Counted from the first letter of the stretch, positions 55,885 through 64,000 are shown. The stretch: DNA of 64,000 nucleotides from Sphingomonas sp. (GCF_019749955.1 NZ_JAIEPC010000009.1:62001-126000), one strand, 5' to 3'. The notes: a model not told the origin generated them from the letters alone. Translations and numbers: made by a program.

Positions 55885-56184
55885 TCACCCCAGCAACGCC
55901 ACGGCGGCACCCGCCGCGACAGCGAGCGCGCCGATCAGCATGCCAGCGCGGCGACGGCGGCTCTTCGAATAGGCGTCCCACGCGGGCACATCGAGATAAT
56001 AGCGGCCATCGGGCGTCGGCAGCAGCACCTTGGCAGCGACGAAGCGGTCGAAAGTCTGGCGCTCGATCCGGCGGCCGGAGGAAAAGGCGACCGCGCTGTC
56101 TGGCGACACGGCGTTGGCCGACATGAAATGCGAAATGACGTTGCGTCGCGCTTTTGCGACAACGGCGGCAGCGGCTGTGGCCAT
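55885..56184 (-). CDS. Small membrane protein, paralogue of 54409-54747
   Basis: A 99-residue protein. A soluble N-terminal domain (KARRNVISHFMSANAVSPDS ... PDGRYYLDVPAW) precedes a C-terminal membrane helix (about 77-97). AAGGAG precedes the ATG at 56184. It is the first gene of the four-gene cluster. It shares the DGRYYLD core with the last gene, so an old duplication frames the cluster. Confidence 0.72.
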   Translation of the reverse strand: MATAAAAVVAKARRNVISHFMSANAVSPDSAVAFSSGRRIERQTFDRFVAAKVLLPTPDGRYYLDVPAWDAYSKSRRRRAGMLIGALAVAAGAAVALLG

Positions 56185-56283
56185 GTTCGACTCCTTTGTG
56201 AAATTGAGTGTTGCACGACGATTAGCATATCGCAATTGAGCCTTTGGGGCAGCGCAGGTTGTTGCGTTGCGAACTATCCCAAA

Positions 56284-56360
56284 CCGTTCGTGTCGAGCGA
56301 AGTCGAGACACCCCGCGCACCGCTTGAGGCCTGTTTCTCGACTTCGCTCGAAACGAACGG
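56284..56360. repeat. Inverted repeat CCGTTCGT...ACGAACGG
   Basis: Arms 56284-56311 and 56333-56360 match at 26 of 28 bases around a 21-base spacer. The core CGAGCGAAGTCGAG is a sequence commonly repeated in sphingomonad intergenic DNA. It lies after the rnr stop and may act as a terminator-like structure. Confidence 0.8.
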
Positions 56361-56382
56361 GTCAAAGGTCAAGTGTCAATCC

Positions 56383-58710
56383 TTAGCGTTTCCGCCCTTG
56401 GTGCCGGATATTGCCCGGGCGTCCGCGACGCTTGATCACGCGTTTGCCGCGATCAGGCGGTGGCGCGCGATGGCCGCCGCCACCTCCGCCGCTTCCCTCG
56501 GCCAGCTCGAACCGAAGCGCCCCCGACACCGGGTTCGCCTCGGCCAGCCGGAGCTTGAGCCGCATGCCCGAGCTGTAGGTGGTGCCCGTCTCCTCGCCGA
56601 CCAGCGCCTTGGCCGCTTCGTCGTAGCGGAAATATTCGCGACCCAGATCGCGCGCGGGGACGAGACCGTCGCCCCCCACGCCCTCAACCGTCGCGAAGAA
56701 GCCGAAATTCTGCACGCCCGTAATTCGCGCATCGAGGACTTCGCCGACCTTTTCGCTCAGGAAGGCCGCGACATAGCGGTCGATCGTGTCGCGCTCGGCT
56801 TCCATTGCGCGGCGCTCCAACATCGAGATCGAGGTGCCGATCTGCTCCATCGCCGCTGCTTCGCCGTCGGTCAGCCCGCCGGGGCCGAGCTTGAATGCCG
56901 AGACCAGCGAGCGGTGAACGATCAGATCGGCGTAGCGGCGAATCGGCGAGGTGAAATGCGCGTAGGAGCCGAGCGCGAGCCCGAAATGGCCGCTGTTGGC
57001 GGGCGCGTAATAGGCTTGCGTCTGGGTGCGCAGAACCTGCTCCATAACCTGCGGGCGGTGGTCGACCTCGCCGACCTTCTCCAGCAGCTGGTTGAACACG
57101 CGCGGCTGGATGACCTGTCCCAGCGCGAACTCGACCCCGAAGGTCTTGAGATAATCCTTCAGCGCGACGAGCTTTTCGCGCGCGGGCGGTTCGTGGTCGC
57201 GGTACATCACCGGCGCCTTCTTGCCCTCCAGCGCCTTGGCGGCGGCGACATTGGCGGCGATCATATATTCCTCGATCAGCTTGTGCGCATCGAGCCGCTC
57301 GCGCGGCGCAACCGACATGATCCGCCCCTTCTCATCAAGGATCACCCGGCGTTCGGGCAGGTCGAGTTCGAGCGTTTTGCGGCGCGGGGGGGGGGTGGAA
57401 AGCGCGCGCCAGCTGGCCCTGCGGGGGTGGTGGGCGTTAAAAATCTCACGCCCCTCCCCTTCTGGGGTGGGGTTGGGGTGGGGGGGTTCCCCAAGCGCAG
57501 GCTCGGTGAGACATCCCCCACCCCCTTCCCCTCCCCTGAAGGGGAGGGGTTTTGCTGCATCCGCCGCGCCGTCGATCGCCGCCTGCGCTGCCTCATAAGC
57601 TATATTGGCGCGAATCCGCACCACCGCGCGCGTAAAGCGCCAGCTTTTGAGCGCGCCCGCCTTGCCGATCTGCAAATGGCACACGAGCGCCGCGCGGTCC
57701 GCGCCCGCCTTCAGCGAGCAGACATCTGCTGAGAGGATTTCGGGCAACATCGGCACCACCCGGTCGGGGAAATAGACACTGTTCCCCCGCCGCCGCGCAT
57801 CCTTGTCGATGGCCGATCCGGGTCGGACGTAGAAGCTGACATCGGCAATCGCCACCACCGCGCGCCAGCCGCCCGCATTGCCGGGATCGTCGTCGGGCGC
57901 GGCCCAGACCGCATCGTCATGGTCGCGCGCATCCTCGGGGTCGATCGCGACGATCGGCAGGTGGCGCAGGTCCTCGCGCCCATCGCCCAGCGGCTGGCGC
58001 GCGGAGTCGGTCGCTTCCTCCAAGGTTTCGGGACTGAACTCGACCGGAATGCCGAGCTTGTGGATCGCGATCAGCGAGAAGCTGCGCGGCGCGAACGGAT
58101 CGCCGAGCTTTTCGGTCACCCGCACAGTGATCCGTGGCGCGCGACCGGTCTTTTCGGCCAGCACCAAGTCGCCCGGCGCGGCATCGCCCGCGTCAGACAC
58201 CGGAAAGTCGCGCCGCTCCTTCTTCTCGACACCCGACAGCCAGAGCTTGCCGCCTTCTTCGCGCAGCACGCCCAGCACGAGCTCCTCGCCGCGCGCGAGC
58301 TTCTTCATCGGGTGGGCGATATGGCCGCTCCCCGCTTCTTCAGTGCGCGCGAGCACGCGGTCGCCGACCCCAAGCGCGCCCTTGCCCCGCTCACGCACGC
58401 GCAGCCGGGGCGCTGGCGCATCGGCGTGCCAGCTTTCGGGGCTGCCCCAGACGGTGCCGTCGTCGGTGACGTCGACGATCCGCAGCACCGTGACCTTCGG
58501 CACGCCGCCCATTTTGTGGAACGCGCGACCCGGGGCCGAATCGATCAGCCCTTCGTCGGCCATGTCTTTCAGCAGCGCCTTCAGGCCAATCTTCTCCTGC
58601 GCCGACAGGCCGAACGCGCGCGCAATCTCGCGCTTGCCGGCGGGTGTGTCGGACGACGCAATGAAGTCGAGAATCTGTTTGGGCGTGGGCAGGCCGGGCG
58701 TCTTCTTCAT
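56383..58710 (-). CDS. rnr: Ribonuclease R, with repeat-derived insertion
   Basis: A 775-residue 3'-5' exoribonuclease of the RNB family that degrades structured RNA. The RNB catalytic Asp cluster is in DPEDARDHDDAVW; the C-terminal S1 domain (LDARITGVQNFGFFATV) and a basic Lys/Arg-rich tail are present. Residues about 385-430, between AIDGAADAA and LELDLPERRV, are Gly/Pro/Glu-rich and encoded by a palindromic repeat; a C10 tract follows. The frame stays open through both. The start at 58710 (MKKTPGLPTP) matches the family. Activity may or may not survive the insertion. Confidence 0.9.
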   Translation of the reverse strand: MKKTPGLPTPKQILDFIASSDTPAGKREIARAFGLSAQEKIGLKALLKDMADEGLIDSAPGRAFHKMGGVPKVTVLRIVDVTDDGTVWGSPESWHADAPAPRLRVRERGKGALGVGDRVLARTEEAGSGHIAHPMKKLARGEELVLGVLREEGGKLWLSGVEKKERRDFPVSDAGDAAPGDLVLAEKTGRAPRITVRVTEKLGDPFAPRSFSLIAIHKLGIPVEFSPETLEEATDSARQPLGDGREDLRHLPIVAIDPEDARDHDDAVWAAPDDDPGNAGGWRAVVAIADVSFYVRPGSAIDKDARRRGNSVYFPDRVVPMLPEILSADVCSLKAGADRAALVCHLQIGKAGALKSWRFTRAVVRIRANIAYEAAQAAIDGAADAAKPLPFRGGEGGGGCLTEPALGEPPHPNPTPEGEGREIFNAHHPRRASWRALSTPPPRRKTLELDLPERRVILDEKGRIMSVAPRERLDAHKLIEEYMIAANVAAAKALEGKKAPVMYRDHEPPAREKLVALKDYLKTFGVEFALGQVIQPRVFNQLLEKVGEVDHRPQVMEQVLRTQTQAYYAPANSGHFGLALGSYAHFTSPIRRYADLIVHRSLVSAFKLGPGGLTDGEAAAMEQIGTSISMLERRAMEAERDTIDRYVAAFLSEKVGEVLDARITGVQNFGFFATVEGVGGDGLVPARDLGREYFRYDEAAKALVGEETGTTYSSGMRLKLRLAEANPVSGALRFELAEGSGGGGGGHRAPPPDRGKRVIKRRGRPGNIRHQGRKR
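57386..57395. repeat. G10 homopolymer (C10 on the coding strand) inside rnr
   Basis: Ten consecutive G on the plus strand encode three Pro codons near residue 440 of RNase R. Such tracts slip during replication and are also error-prone in sequencing; a one-base change would truncate the enzyme. Confidence 0.9.
57449..57549. repeat. Palindromic repeat inserted in frame in rnr
   Basis: The left arm begins CCCCTCCCCTTCTGGGG and the right arm ends CCCCTGAAGGGGAGGGG; about 30 of 35 arm bases pair around a central about 30-base segment. It adds about 34 residues to RNase R without breaking the frame. A related short palindrome occurs at 45926-45947. Confidence 0.8.
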
Positions 58711-58797
58711 CGCCAACGCATAAGCGGTTTCGGTCGGATGCCAAACAGCGCCCAAACAGCGATAGCGAAATTGCTGCACTGCGGCTATCGCGCAGCG

Positions 58798-60276
58798 GTG
58801 ACCTATGACCTGCTCATCATCGGCGGCGGCATCAATGGCGCGGCCATCGCACGCGAAGCGGCGCTGAATGGCTTGAAGCTGCTGCTGGTCGAGCGCGATG
58901 ATCTGGCGAGCCATACCTCATCGGCATCGACCAAGCTGATCCACGGCGGGTTGCGTTACCTTGAATATTATGAGTTCAAGCTGGTCGCCGAAGCGCTGCG
59001 CGAGCGCGAGCGGCTGGTGCATGCAGCACCCCACATCATTCACCCGATGCGTTTCGTGCTCCCGCATGATGGAGCGCGCCCGTGGTGGTTTTTGCGCGCG
59101 GGGCTGATCCTCTATGATCTGCTCGGCGGCAAGATGTCGCTGCCGCGTTCGCGGGGGTTGCGGGCGAGCGACAGCGATCTGCGCGCACCGCTCAAGAGCG
59201 CGACCAAGGGCTTTGTCTATTCCGATGCCTGGGTCGATGATTCGCGGCTGACTCTGCTCAATGCGCTCGATGCGGCCGCAAATGGCGCGGAGATCGCGAC
59301 GCGCACCGCGCTGCTCTCCGCCCGGCGCGAAGGCGATGTGTGGCGCGCGACACTGTCGGACGGGCGCGAAGTGGCCGCGCGGGGGCTGGTCAATGCGGCG
59401 GGGCCGTGGGTCGCAGAAACGCTGGGGCTGCTCGGCGTCAATGCCCGCAGTGGCGTGCGGCTGATCAAGGGCAGCCACATCGTCGTCCCGAAACTGTTCG
59501 AGGGCGATCAGGCCTATATCCTCCAGCAGCCCGACGGGCGGATCGTGTTCGCGATTCCTTATGAAGGGGAGTTCACCGAGATTGGGACCACCGACGTGCC
59601 CGTCGAGCGACCCGAGGACGCGGTGATCGACGCGGACGAAATCGCCTATCTCTGCGCGGCGGTGAACCGGCATTTCACCGCGCAGATCAGCCCCGGCGAT
59701 GTGCGATCGACCTGGTCGGGGGTGCGCCCGCTCTATGATGACGGCGCGAGCGAGGCCAAGGCCGTGACCCGCGACTATGTGCTAGAGGTTGATGCGACCG
59801 GCCCGGTGTTGCTGAGCGTGTTCGGCGGCAAGATCACGACGGCACGGCATCTCGCCGAGGAAGCCGTCGGCAAGCTCGCGGGGCCGATGCGCTTCGCCGC
59901 CAAGCGGGTAACCCGCGAACGTGCTTTCCCGGGCGGCGACATCGGCGGGTTCGCGGCATTCCTGGCCGATATCCGAGCACGCTGGCCGTTCCTGGGCGAC
60001 GTACGCAGCGAGCGCATGGCGCGCGCTTATGGTTCCATGCTGCACGAAATGCTGCGCAACATTTCGGATGAAGCGGCGATGGGCTTGGCGTTCGGCGCAG
60101 GCTTCACCGAGGTCGAAGCGCGCTGGATGCGCGATCACGAATGGGCGCGCTCGCCCGACGACGCGCTGATGCGCCGCAGCAAGATCGGGTTGCATTTGAG
60201 TACCGACGAACGCGCCACCTTTGAAAGCTGGTGGGTAAAGACATACACTTCCGACCCAACTCCCCGTTTGCCCTGA
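58798..60276 (+). CDS. glpD: Glycerol-3-phosphate dehydrogenase (FAD)
   Basis: A 492-residue membrane-associated flavoprotein oxidising glycerol-3-phosphate to dihydroxyacetone phosphate. The FAD-binding DLLIIGGGINGAAIAREAAL is at the N-terminus and STKLIHGGLRYLEYYEF follows. The GTG at 58798 is the family-like start, though no clear ribosome site precedes it. The last codons and the TGA lie inside an inverted repeat (60263-60354), so the C-terminus is repeat-derived. It is divergent from rnr. Confidence 0.93.
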   Translation: MTYDLLIIGGGINGAAIAREAALNGLKLLLVERDDLASHTSSASTKLIHGGLRYLEYYEFKLVAEALRERERLVHAAPHIIHPMRFVLPHDGARPWWFLRAGLILYDLLGGKMSLPRSRGLRASDSDLRAPLKSATKGFVYSDAWVDDSRLTLLNALDAAANGAEIATRTALLSARREGDVWRATLSDGREVAARGLVNAAGPWVAETLGLLGVNARSGVRLIKGSHIVVPKLFEGDQAYILQQPDGRIVFAIPYEGEFTEIGTTDVPVERPEDAVIDADEIAYLCAAVNRHFTAQISPGDVRSTWSGVRPLYDDGASEAKAVTRDYVLEVDATGPVLLSVFGGKITTARHLAEEAVGKLAGPMRFAAKRVTRERAFPGGDIGGFAAFLADIRARWPFLGDVRSERMARAYGSMLHEMLRNISDEAAMGLAFGAGFTEVEARWMRDHEWARSPDDALMRRSKIGLHLSTDERATFESWWVKTYTSDPTPRLP

Positions 60277-60354
60277 GCTTGTCGAAGGGCCGTCCTTCTT
60301 CTTCCAGCGCTGGCGGAAGAAGGACAGGGCTTCGACAGGCTCAGCCCGAACGGG
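60263..60354. repeat. 92-bp inverted repeat covering the glpD stop
   Basis: The left arm contains CCCTGAGCTTGTCGAAGGGC and the right arm GCTTCGACAGGCTCAGCCCG. The arms extend to CCCGTT...AACGGG outside and a CTTCTTCCAGC/GCTGGCGGAAGAAG tip. It is a typical REP-like element of GC-rich Proteobacteria. Confidence 0.85.
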
Positions 60355-60375
60355 TTAGGTAAGTAGCCACATCAC

Positions 60376-61287
60376 ATGCTCACCGTCGCCGCCCTTTATC
60401 GCTTCGCCCGTTTTGCCGATCCCGCAGCACTGCGCGAGCCGATCGACGCGCTGTGCCGCGCGCACGGCATCAAGGGCACGCTGCTGCTGGCGACCGAAGG
60501 GCTGAACGGCACGCTCGCGGGACCGCCCGAAGGCATTGCCGCGCTGATCGATCATCTCCGCGCCCTCCCCGACTGCGCCGAGCTCGACGTCAAATATGCA
60601 CAGGCAGCCACGATGCCGTTCCACCGGCTCAAAATCCGGTTGAAGCGCGAAATCGTGACGATGGGTGTCCCCGTCGATCCGCTGAGCATCGTTGGCACCT
60701 ATGTCGACCCCGCCGACTGGAACGCGCTGATCGCCGATCCCGACACGATCATGATCGACACGCGCAACGATTACGAAGTGCGCATCGGCAGCTTTGAGCG
60801 CGCGATCGACCCCGGCACACGTGCCTTCAGCGACTTTCCCGCCTGGGCCGCCGAGCAGCGCGCACGCATGGCGGGCAAGAAAGTCGCGATGTTCTGCACC
60901 GGCGGCATTCGCTGCGAAAAGGCGACCGCGTTCCTGAAGGAGCAAGGCGTCGACCAGGTGTTCCACCTGAAAGGCGGCATCCTGAAATATCTCGAAGAAG
61001 TGCCGCAAGCCGAGAGCCGCTGGCACGGCGAATGTTTCGTGTTCGATGAACGCGTCGCGGTCGGCCACGGCTTGTCCCCCGGCAGTCACGAACTGTGCCG
61101 GGCCTGCCGCATGCCCGTCAGCCCCGAGGACCGCACCTCGCCGTTCTACGAAGAAGGCGTCGCCTGCCCCGCGTGCCACGGCACCCGCACCCCCGAGCAA
61201 CGCGCGAGCTACGCCGAACGCCACCGCCAGGCCAAGCTCGCCCAAGCGCGCGGCGAACCCCATGTCGGCGCGGTTTATGACGAGTAG
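60376..61287 (+). CDS. trhO: tRNA uridine(34) hydroxylase TrhO (rhodanese family)
   Basis: A 303-residue rhodanese-domain protein that hydroxylates the wobble uridine of certain tRNAs. The rhodanese active-site loop is [12 protein letters not shown] with the catalytic Cys at about 176. The N-terminal domain has [16 protein letters not shown] and the C-terminus a Cys-rich zinc-like motif (CRACRMP ... CPACHG). A duplicate of its 3' half lies at 61901-62345. The ATPase gene start overlaps its stop by 11 bases. Confidence 0.94.
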   Translation: MLTVAALYRFARFADPAALREPIDALCRAHGIKGTLLLATEGLNGTLAGPPEGIAALIDHLRALPDCAELDVKYAQAATMPFHRLKIRLKREIVTMGVPVDPLSIVGTYVDPADWNALIADPDTIMIDTRNDYEVRIGSFERAIDPGTRAFSDFPAWAAEQRARMAGKKVAMFCTGGIRCEKATAFLKEQGVDQVFHLKGGILKYLEEVPQAESRWHGECFVFDERVAVGHGLSPGSHELCRACRMPVSPEDRTSPFYEEGVACPACHGTRTPEQRASYAERHRQAKLAQARGEPHVGAVYDE

Positions 61288-61837
61288 TGCACCCGCCGAT
61301 CGCTTTTTTGTGATTTCGGGCTGCTCAGGCGGCGGCAAATCGACATTGGTGGCGGCGCTTGCTGCGCGCGGCTATGCAACGATCGAGGAACCGGGCCGTC
61401 GGATCGTTCGCGCGGAAGCGGCTGGAGATGGCCAAGCGCTCCCCTGGCGCAACCTTGCCGCATTTGCCGACCGCGCCATCGCACTGGCCAAATCCGATCA
61501 CCAAGCCGCACAGACACTTGAAGGGCCTGTGTTTTTTGATCGCAGCCTGATTGATGCAATCGCCGCGCTTGAACATGCAACCGGCGCATCAGCGGCAGAT
61601 CAGGTCTGCGGGCTCCGCTATAACAGCAACGTCTTTCTGGCGCCGCCGTGGCCAGAAATCTATGTCAGCGATAGCGAGCGCGCGCACGACTTTGCGCAGG
61701 CAGTGACCGAATATGCCCGGCTCAGTGCCATTTATCCGCGCATGGGATACACGGTGATCCACCTTCCCAAGCTAGCCATAGCCCAGCGCGTGGATTTTAT
61801 ACTGGCGCATATCGATGCGCTAAATCAGCCCGGTTGA
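61277..61837 (+). CDS. P-loop ATPase (COG3911-like)
   Basis: A 186-residue protein with Walker [13 protein letters not shown] at its N-terminus and a kinase-like layout ([14 protein letters not shown]). COG3911-type predicted ATPases are of unknown function. The ATG at 61277 lies within the end of trhO. It sits between intact trhO and the trhO remnant, so it was probably brought in or trapped by the rearrangement. Confidence 0.78.
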   Translation: MTSSAPADRFFVISGCSGGGKSTLVAALAARGYATIEEPGRRIVRAEAAGDGQALPWRNLAAFADRAIALAKSDHQAAQTLEGPVFFDRSLIDAIAALEHATGASAADQVCGLRYNSNVFLAPPWPEIYVSDSERAHDFAQAVTEYARLSAIYPRMGYTVIHLPKLAIAQRVDFILAHIDALNQPG

Positions 61838-61900
61838 GCGCGGCAAAGCGCTGGAGCATGACGCACCCATGAAGAGCGCGATCTGAATTCCGCGCTATGG

Positions 61901-62345
61901 CGACACCCGCAACGATTACGAGGTCCGCATCGGCAGCCTCGAGCACGCTATCGACCCCGGCACGCGTGCGTTCAGCGACTTCCCCGCTTGGGCCGCCGAG
62001 CAGCGCGCGGCGATGGCGGGCAGGTGTTCCACCTGAAAGGCGGCATCCTGAAATATCTGGAAGAGGTGCCGCAGGCCGAGAGCCGCTGGCACGGCGAATG
62101 TTTCGTGTTCGACGAACGCGTCGCGGTCGGCCACGGCTTGTCCCCCGGCAGTCACGAACTGTGCCGGGCCTGCCGCATGCCCGTCAGCCCCGAAGACCGC
62201 GCGTCGCCGCTCTACGAAGAAGGCGTCGCCTGCCCCGTGTGCCACGGCACCCGCACCCCCGAACAGCGCGCGAGCTACGCCGAACGCCACCGCCAGGCCA
62301 AGCTCGCCCAAGCGCGCGGCGAACCCCATGTCGGCGCGGTATTCG
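61901..62345 (+). pseudogene. trhO duplicate, truncated and frameshifted
   Basis: The segment copies trhO from the [12 protein letters not shown] region to HVGAV, with high identity and mostly synonymous differences. It lacks the first about 125 codons. A 79-base deletion removes the active-site loop (between ATGGCGGGCA and GGTGTTCC) and shifts the frame, so two frames carry the pieces. It cannot encode active TrhO. Confidence 0.93.
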
Positions 62346-62349
62346 ACCC

Positions 62350-63081
62350 TCAACGGTCGCGCAGCCACCCCGTGATCGAATAGCGCGCAACGGGCGCGAA
62401 CGGCGGCACGAACGTCACCGCATGCGAGGCCGGCACTGCGAACAGGCTGAGCGCATTGAAGCGCGGGCGATAACCGGCGACGACATCACCGTCGGCGTCG
62501 TAAAACAGCAGATAGCCGCCCCAGTCGGGTCGCCAATCGGTCGCGCACAGGCTTAGCACATAAGCGACTCGCCAGCCTTCGCCAACATGGCTGTCGTCGT
62601 GGCGCGCCAGGAAATGGCCGGGTGCGAACAGCGTCGCTTGTGCATCGGCCTTCAGCAGCTCGGGGATCGCCGTGACGCTGCGGACCAGATCGAGGAACGG
62701 CTGATCGTTGAGATGTTCGAGGAGGAGATCATGCGCGCCCCCCGGCGCCCACCGCTGCAGATAGGCATCGAGAATCGGATAGCGGGCATAGCTAAAGCCA
62801 TAATCGCTGCCCTGCATCGCGCGGATGATGCCGCCGTTCATTTCGGCACGCCGCCGCTGGTCGATCCGCGCAAGCTCGGCGGCGGTCACGCCATGCGGGC
62901 CATCGGCGCCTGCCTGCCAGCCCAGGCCCCACGGCGTCGCTGTTGCGATCACGTCGCGCAGGTTGCGGGCGGCCTCGTCGGTCAGCACGTCGCGGATCTG
63001 CACGCGCCGATCCGCCGCGAAACGCGCCGCAAGCGCGTCCCGGTCAAGCGCGGGATTGATCGTGAACAGGGCCTTGGGCAA
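62350..63081 (-). CDS. 2OG-Fe(II) oxygenase (1)
   Basis: A 243-residue non-heme iron dioxygenase. The metal site is HDD in [10 protein letters not shown] plus a distal His in SHAVTF; Arg in RYSITGWLR probably binds 2-oxoglutarate. It resembles prolyl-hydroxylase-type (Ofd1/Tpa1-like) enzymes. The start is a TTG at 63081, 14 bases from the divergent paralogue. Its 3' end lies against the trhO remnant. The substrate is unknown. Confidence 0.85.
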   Translation of the reverse strand: MPKALFTINPALDRDALAARFAADRRVQIRDVLTDEAARNLRDVIATATPWGLGWQAGADGPHGVTAAELARIDQRRRAEMNGGIIRAMQGSDYGFSYARYPILDAYLQRWAPGGAHDLLLEHLNDQPFLDLVRSVTAIPELLKADAQATLFAPGHFLARHDDSHVGEGWRVAYVLSLCATDWRPDWGGYLLFYDADGDVVAGYRPRFNALSLFAVPASHAVTFVPPFAPVARYSITGWLRDR

Positions 63082-63095
63082 GGATCGCTCATACG

Positions 63096-63818
63096 ATGAT
63101 GACGGACCCGATTCCCCTTGCCCTCAATCGGGCGCTCGACGCAACTGCGCTGGCAAAGGCATTTGCGCGCGACGGTCGCGTCCAGATCGCCGATTTCCTC
63201 GAAATCCGCGCGGCGGAAGCGCTGCACGCGATGCTGCGCGCGCGCGACGATTGGGTCCACGTCGTCAATTCGGGCGAGAAGACGTTCGAACTGTCGCGTC
63301 CTGCGCGGGCGGCGATGTCGGCGGATCAGCGCGAGGCGCTCGACACCGCAGTCTATGCCGGCGCCCGCAGCGGCTTCCAATACCGCTATGAAACCATCCG
63401 CGTGCCCGATGCCGCCGCCGCCCGCGCAGCCAGCGATGATCCGCTCGCTGCCTTTGCGGCCTGGCTATCGAGCGGCGCGGCGCGCGATCTGCTGCGGCAG
63501 GTGACGGGGGCTGCCGGAATCGATTTCGCCGATGCCCAGGCGACCGCCTATGCCCCCGGCGATTTCCTGACCGGGCACGATGACGATGTCGTCGGGAAAC
63601 ACCGTCATGCGGCCTATGTATTCGGCCTGACGCCGGTGTGGCGGACCGAATGGGGCGGGCTGCTGCTGTTTCACGGGCACGCGGTTCACGGCTATGCGCC
63701 TGCGTTCAATACGCTCAATCTGTTCGCGGTCCCGCAGGTGCACAGCGTTTCCGAAGTGACGCGTGCAGCTGCCTATCGCCGCTATTCGATCACCGGCTGG
63801 CTGCGCAGCGCGCAATAG
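63096..63818 (+). CDS. 2OG-Fe(II) oxygenase (2)
   Basis: A 240-residue paralogue of the divergent gene: HDDD in FLTGHDDDVVG, a distal His in VHSVSEV, and the same [10 protein letters not shown] end. The YAPGDFLTGHDDD segment parallels the partner's [12 protein letters not shown]. An AAGGA ribosome site lies upstream; two adjacent ATGs (63096, 63099) are possible starts. The shared 14-base gap means the promoter must lie within the other gene's coding sequence. The substrate is unknown. Confidence 0.87.
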   Translation: MMTDPIPLALNRALDATALAKAFARDGRVQIADFLEIRAAEALHAMLRARDDWVHVVNSGEKTFELSRPARAAMSADQREALDTAVYAGARSGFQYRYETIRVPDAAAARAASDDPLAAFAAWLSSGAARDLLRQVTGAAGIDFADAQATAYAPGDFLTGHDDDVVGKHRHAAYVFGLTPVWRTEWGGLLLFHGHAVHGYAPAFNTLNLFAVPQVHSVSEVTRAAAYRRYSITGWLRSAQ

Positions 63819-63820
63819 CC

Positions 63821-64000
63821 TCAGCGCACCGCGAGCCGAAGCTGCAGCTCGGGAAAGGCGTCGCACCGTTCGATCACCCCGTCGATCATCGCGACGAGCC
63901 GGTCGCGTGCGGCGGCAATGCCTTCGGGGCTCGATCCTAGCTCGCGCGTCTCGACATTGACGTAGCGCAGGCCGTGCTGGACGGCATAGTTGGAGAGCGA
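63821..64000 (-). CDS. C-terminal end of an unidentified gene (runs off window)
   Basis: The last 59 codons of a minus-strand gene, ending ELQLRLAVR and TGA at 63823-63821. Visible sequence includes SLSNYAVQHGLRYVNVETRE and a helical RDRLVAMIDGVIERC. The family cannot be told from this fragment. It is convergent with the second 2OG oxygenase, two bases apart. Confidence 0.75.
   Translation of the reverse strand, partial: SLSNYAVQHGLRYVNVETRELGSSPEGIAAARDRLVAMIDGVIERCDAFPELQLRLAVR

Noticed and set aside
55861..57732. 623-codon frame opposite rnr and the small membrane genes
   Set aside because: It crosses intergenic repeats and three real genes on the other strand and has no motif.

Overview
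The window looks like chromosomal DNA of a sphingomonad (Alphaproteobacteria, Sphingomonadales). It is GC-rich and gene-dense. It carries exosortase-A-type polysaccharide genes, a short PutA, TamA/TamB, an intracellular PHA depolymerase and GC-rich palindromic repeats of a kind seen in this group. The assignment rests on gene content and style, not on a marker gene.

Layout. 1-10076: a genomic island next to tRNA-Gly(CCC). It holds a tightly overlapping type III restriction-modification operon in which Res comes first and Mod last, with a putative PD-(D/E)XK protein and an ORF6N protein between them, plus a tyrosine integrase beside the tRNA 3' end. 10287-18000: a secreted trypsin-like autotransporter, a CinA-like protein, methionine aminopeptidase, and an AraC-type regulator divergent from two cytochrome P460 lipoproteins. 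18132-21410: glnB-glnA, then a RES/Xre toxin-antitoxin pair trapped between glnA and a decayed second glnA 3' end. 21473-23905: an operon of an Lgt-like membrane protein, a Tes/MJ0619-like radical SAM enzyme and a small membrane protein. 24218-28495: chemoreceptor, aldehyde dehydrogenase, ATP-grasp protein. 28489-34628: tamA-tamB. 35113-36482: a LexA/CI-like S24 repressor divergent from small genes, with a candidate SOS box between them. 37276-41173: exosortase-associated glycosyltransferase, O-glycosylation ligase and acyltransferase. 41224-47710: MscS channel, PutA, MaoC, CMD-family protein, thiolase. 47707-49308: SoxR, its operator, a glyoxalase-fold protein and an SMI1/KNR4 protein. 49387-56184: PHA depolymerase, ABC exporter, lipoprotein, saccharopine-dehydrogenase-like oxidoreductase, and an uncharacterised four-gene membrane operon. 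56383-64000: RNase R (interrupted by a repeat and a C10 tract), glpD, trhO with a damaged duplicate, a small P-loop ATPase between the trhO copies, and two divergent 2OG-Fe(II) oxygenase paralogues.

Likely connections: TamA/TamB could help assemble the autotransporter at 10287; GlnB controls GlnA activity; SoxR probably controls the VOC gene across the shared operator; trhO and glnA both show an intact gene, a small cargo and then a diverged remnant of the same gene's 3' end. The least explained parts are the Lgt-like/radical SAM operon, the four-gene membrane operon at 54409-56184, and the two cargo-between-duplicated-ends loci.
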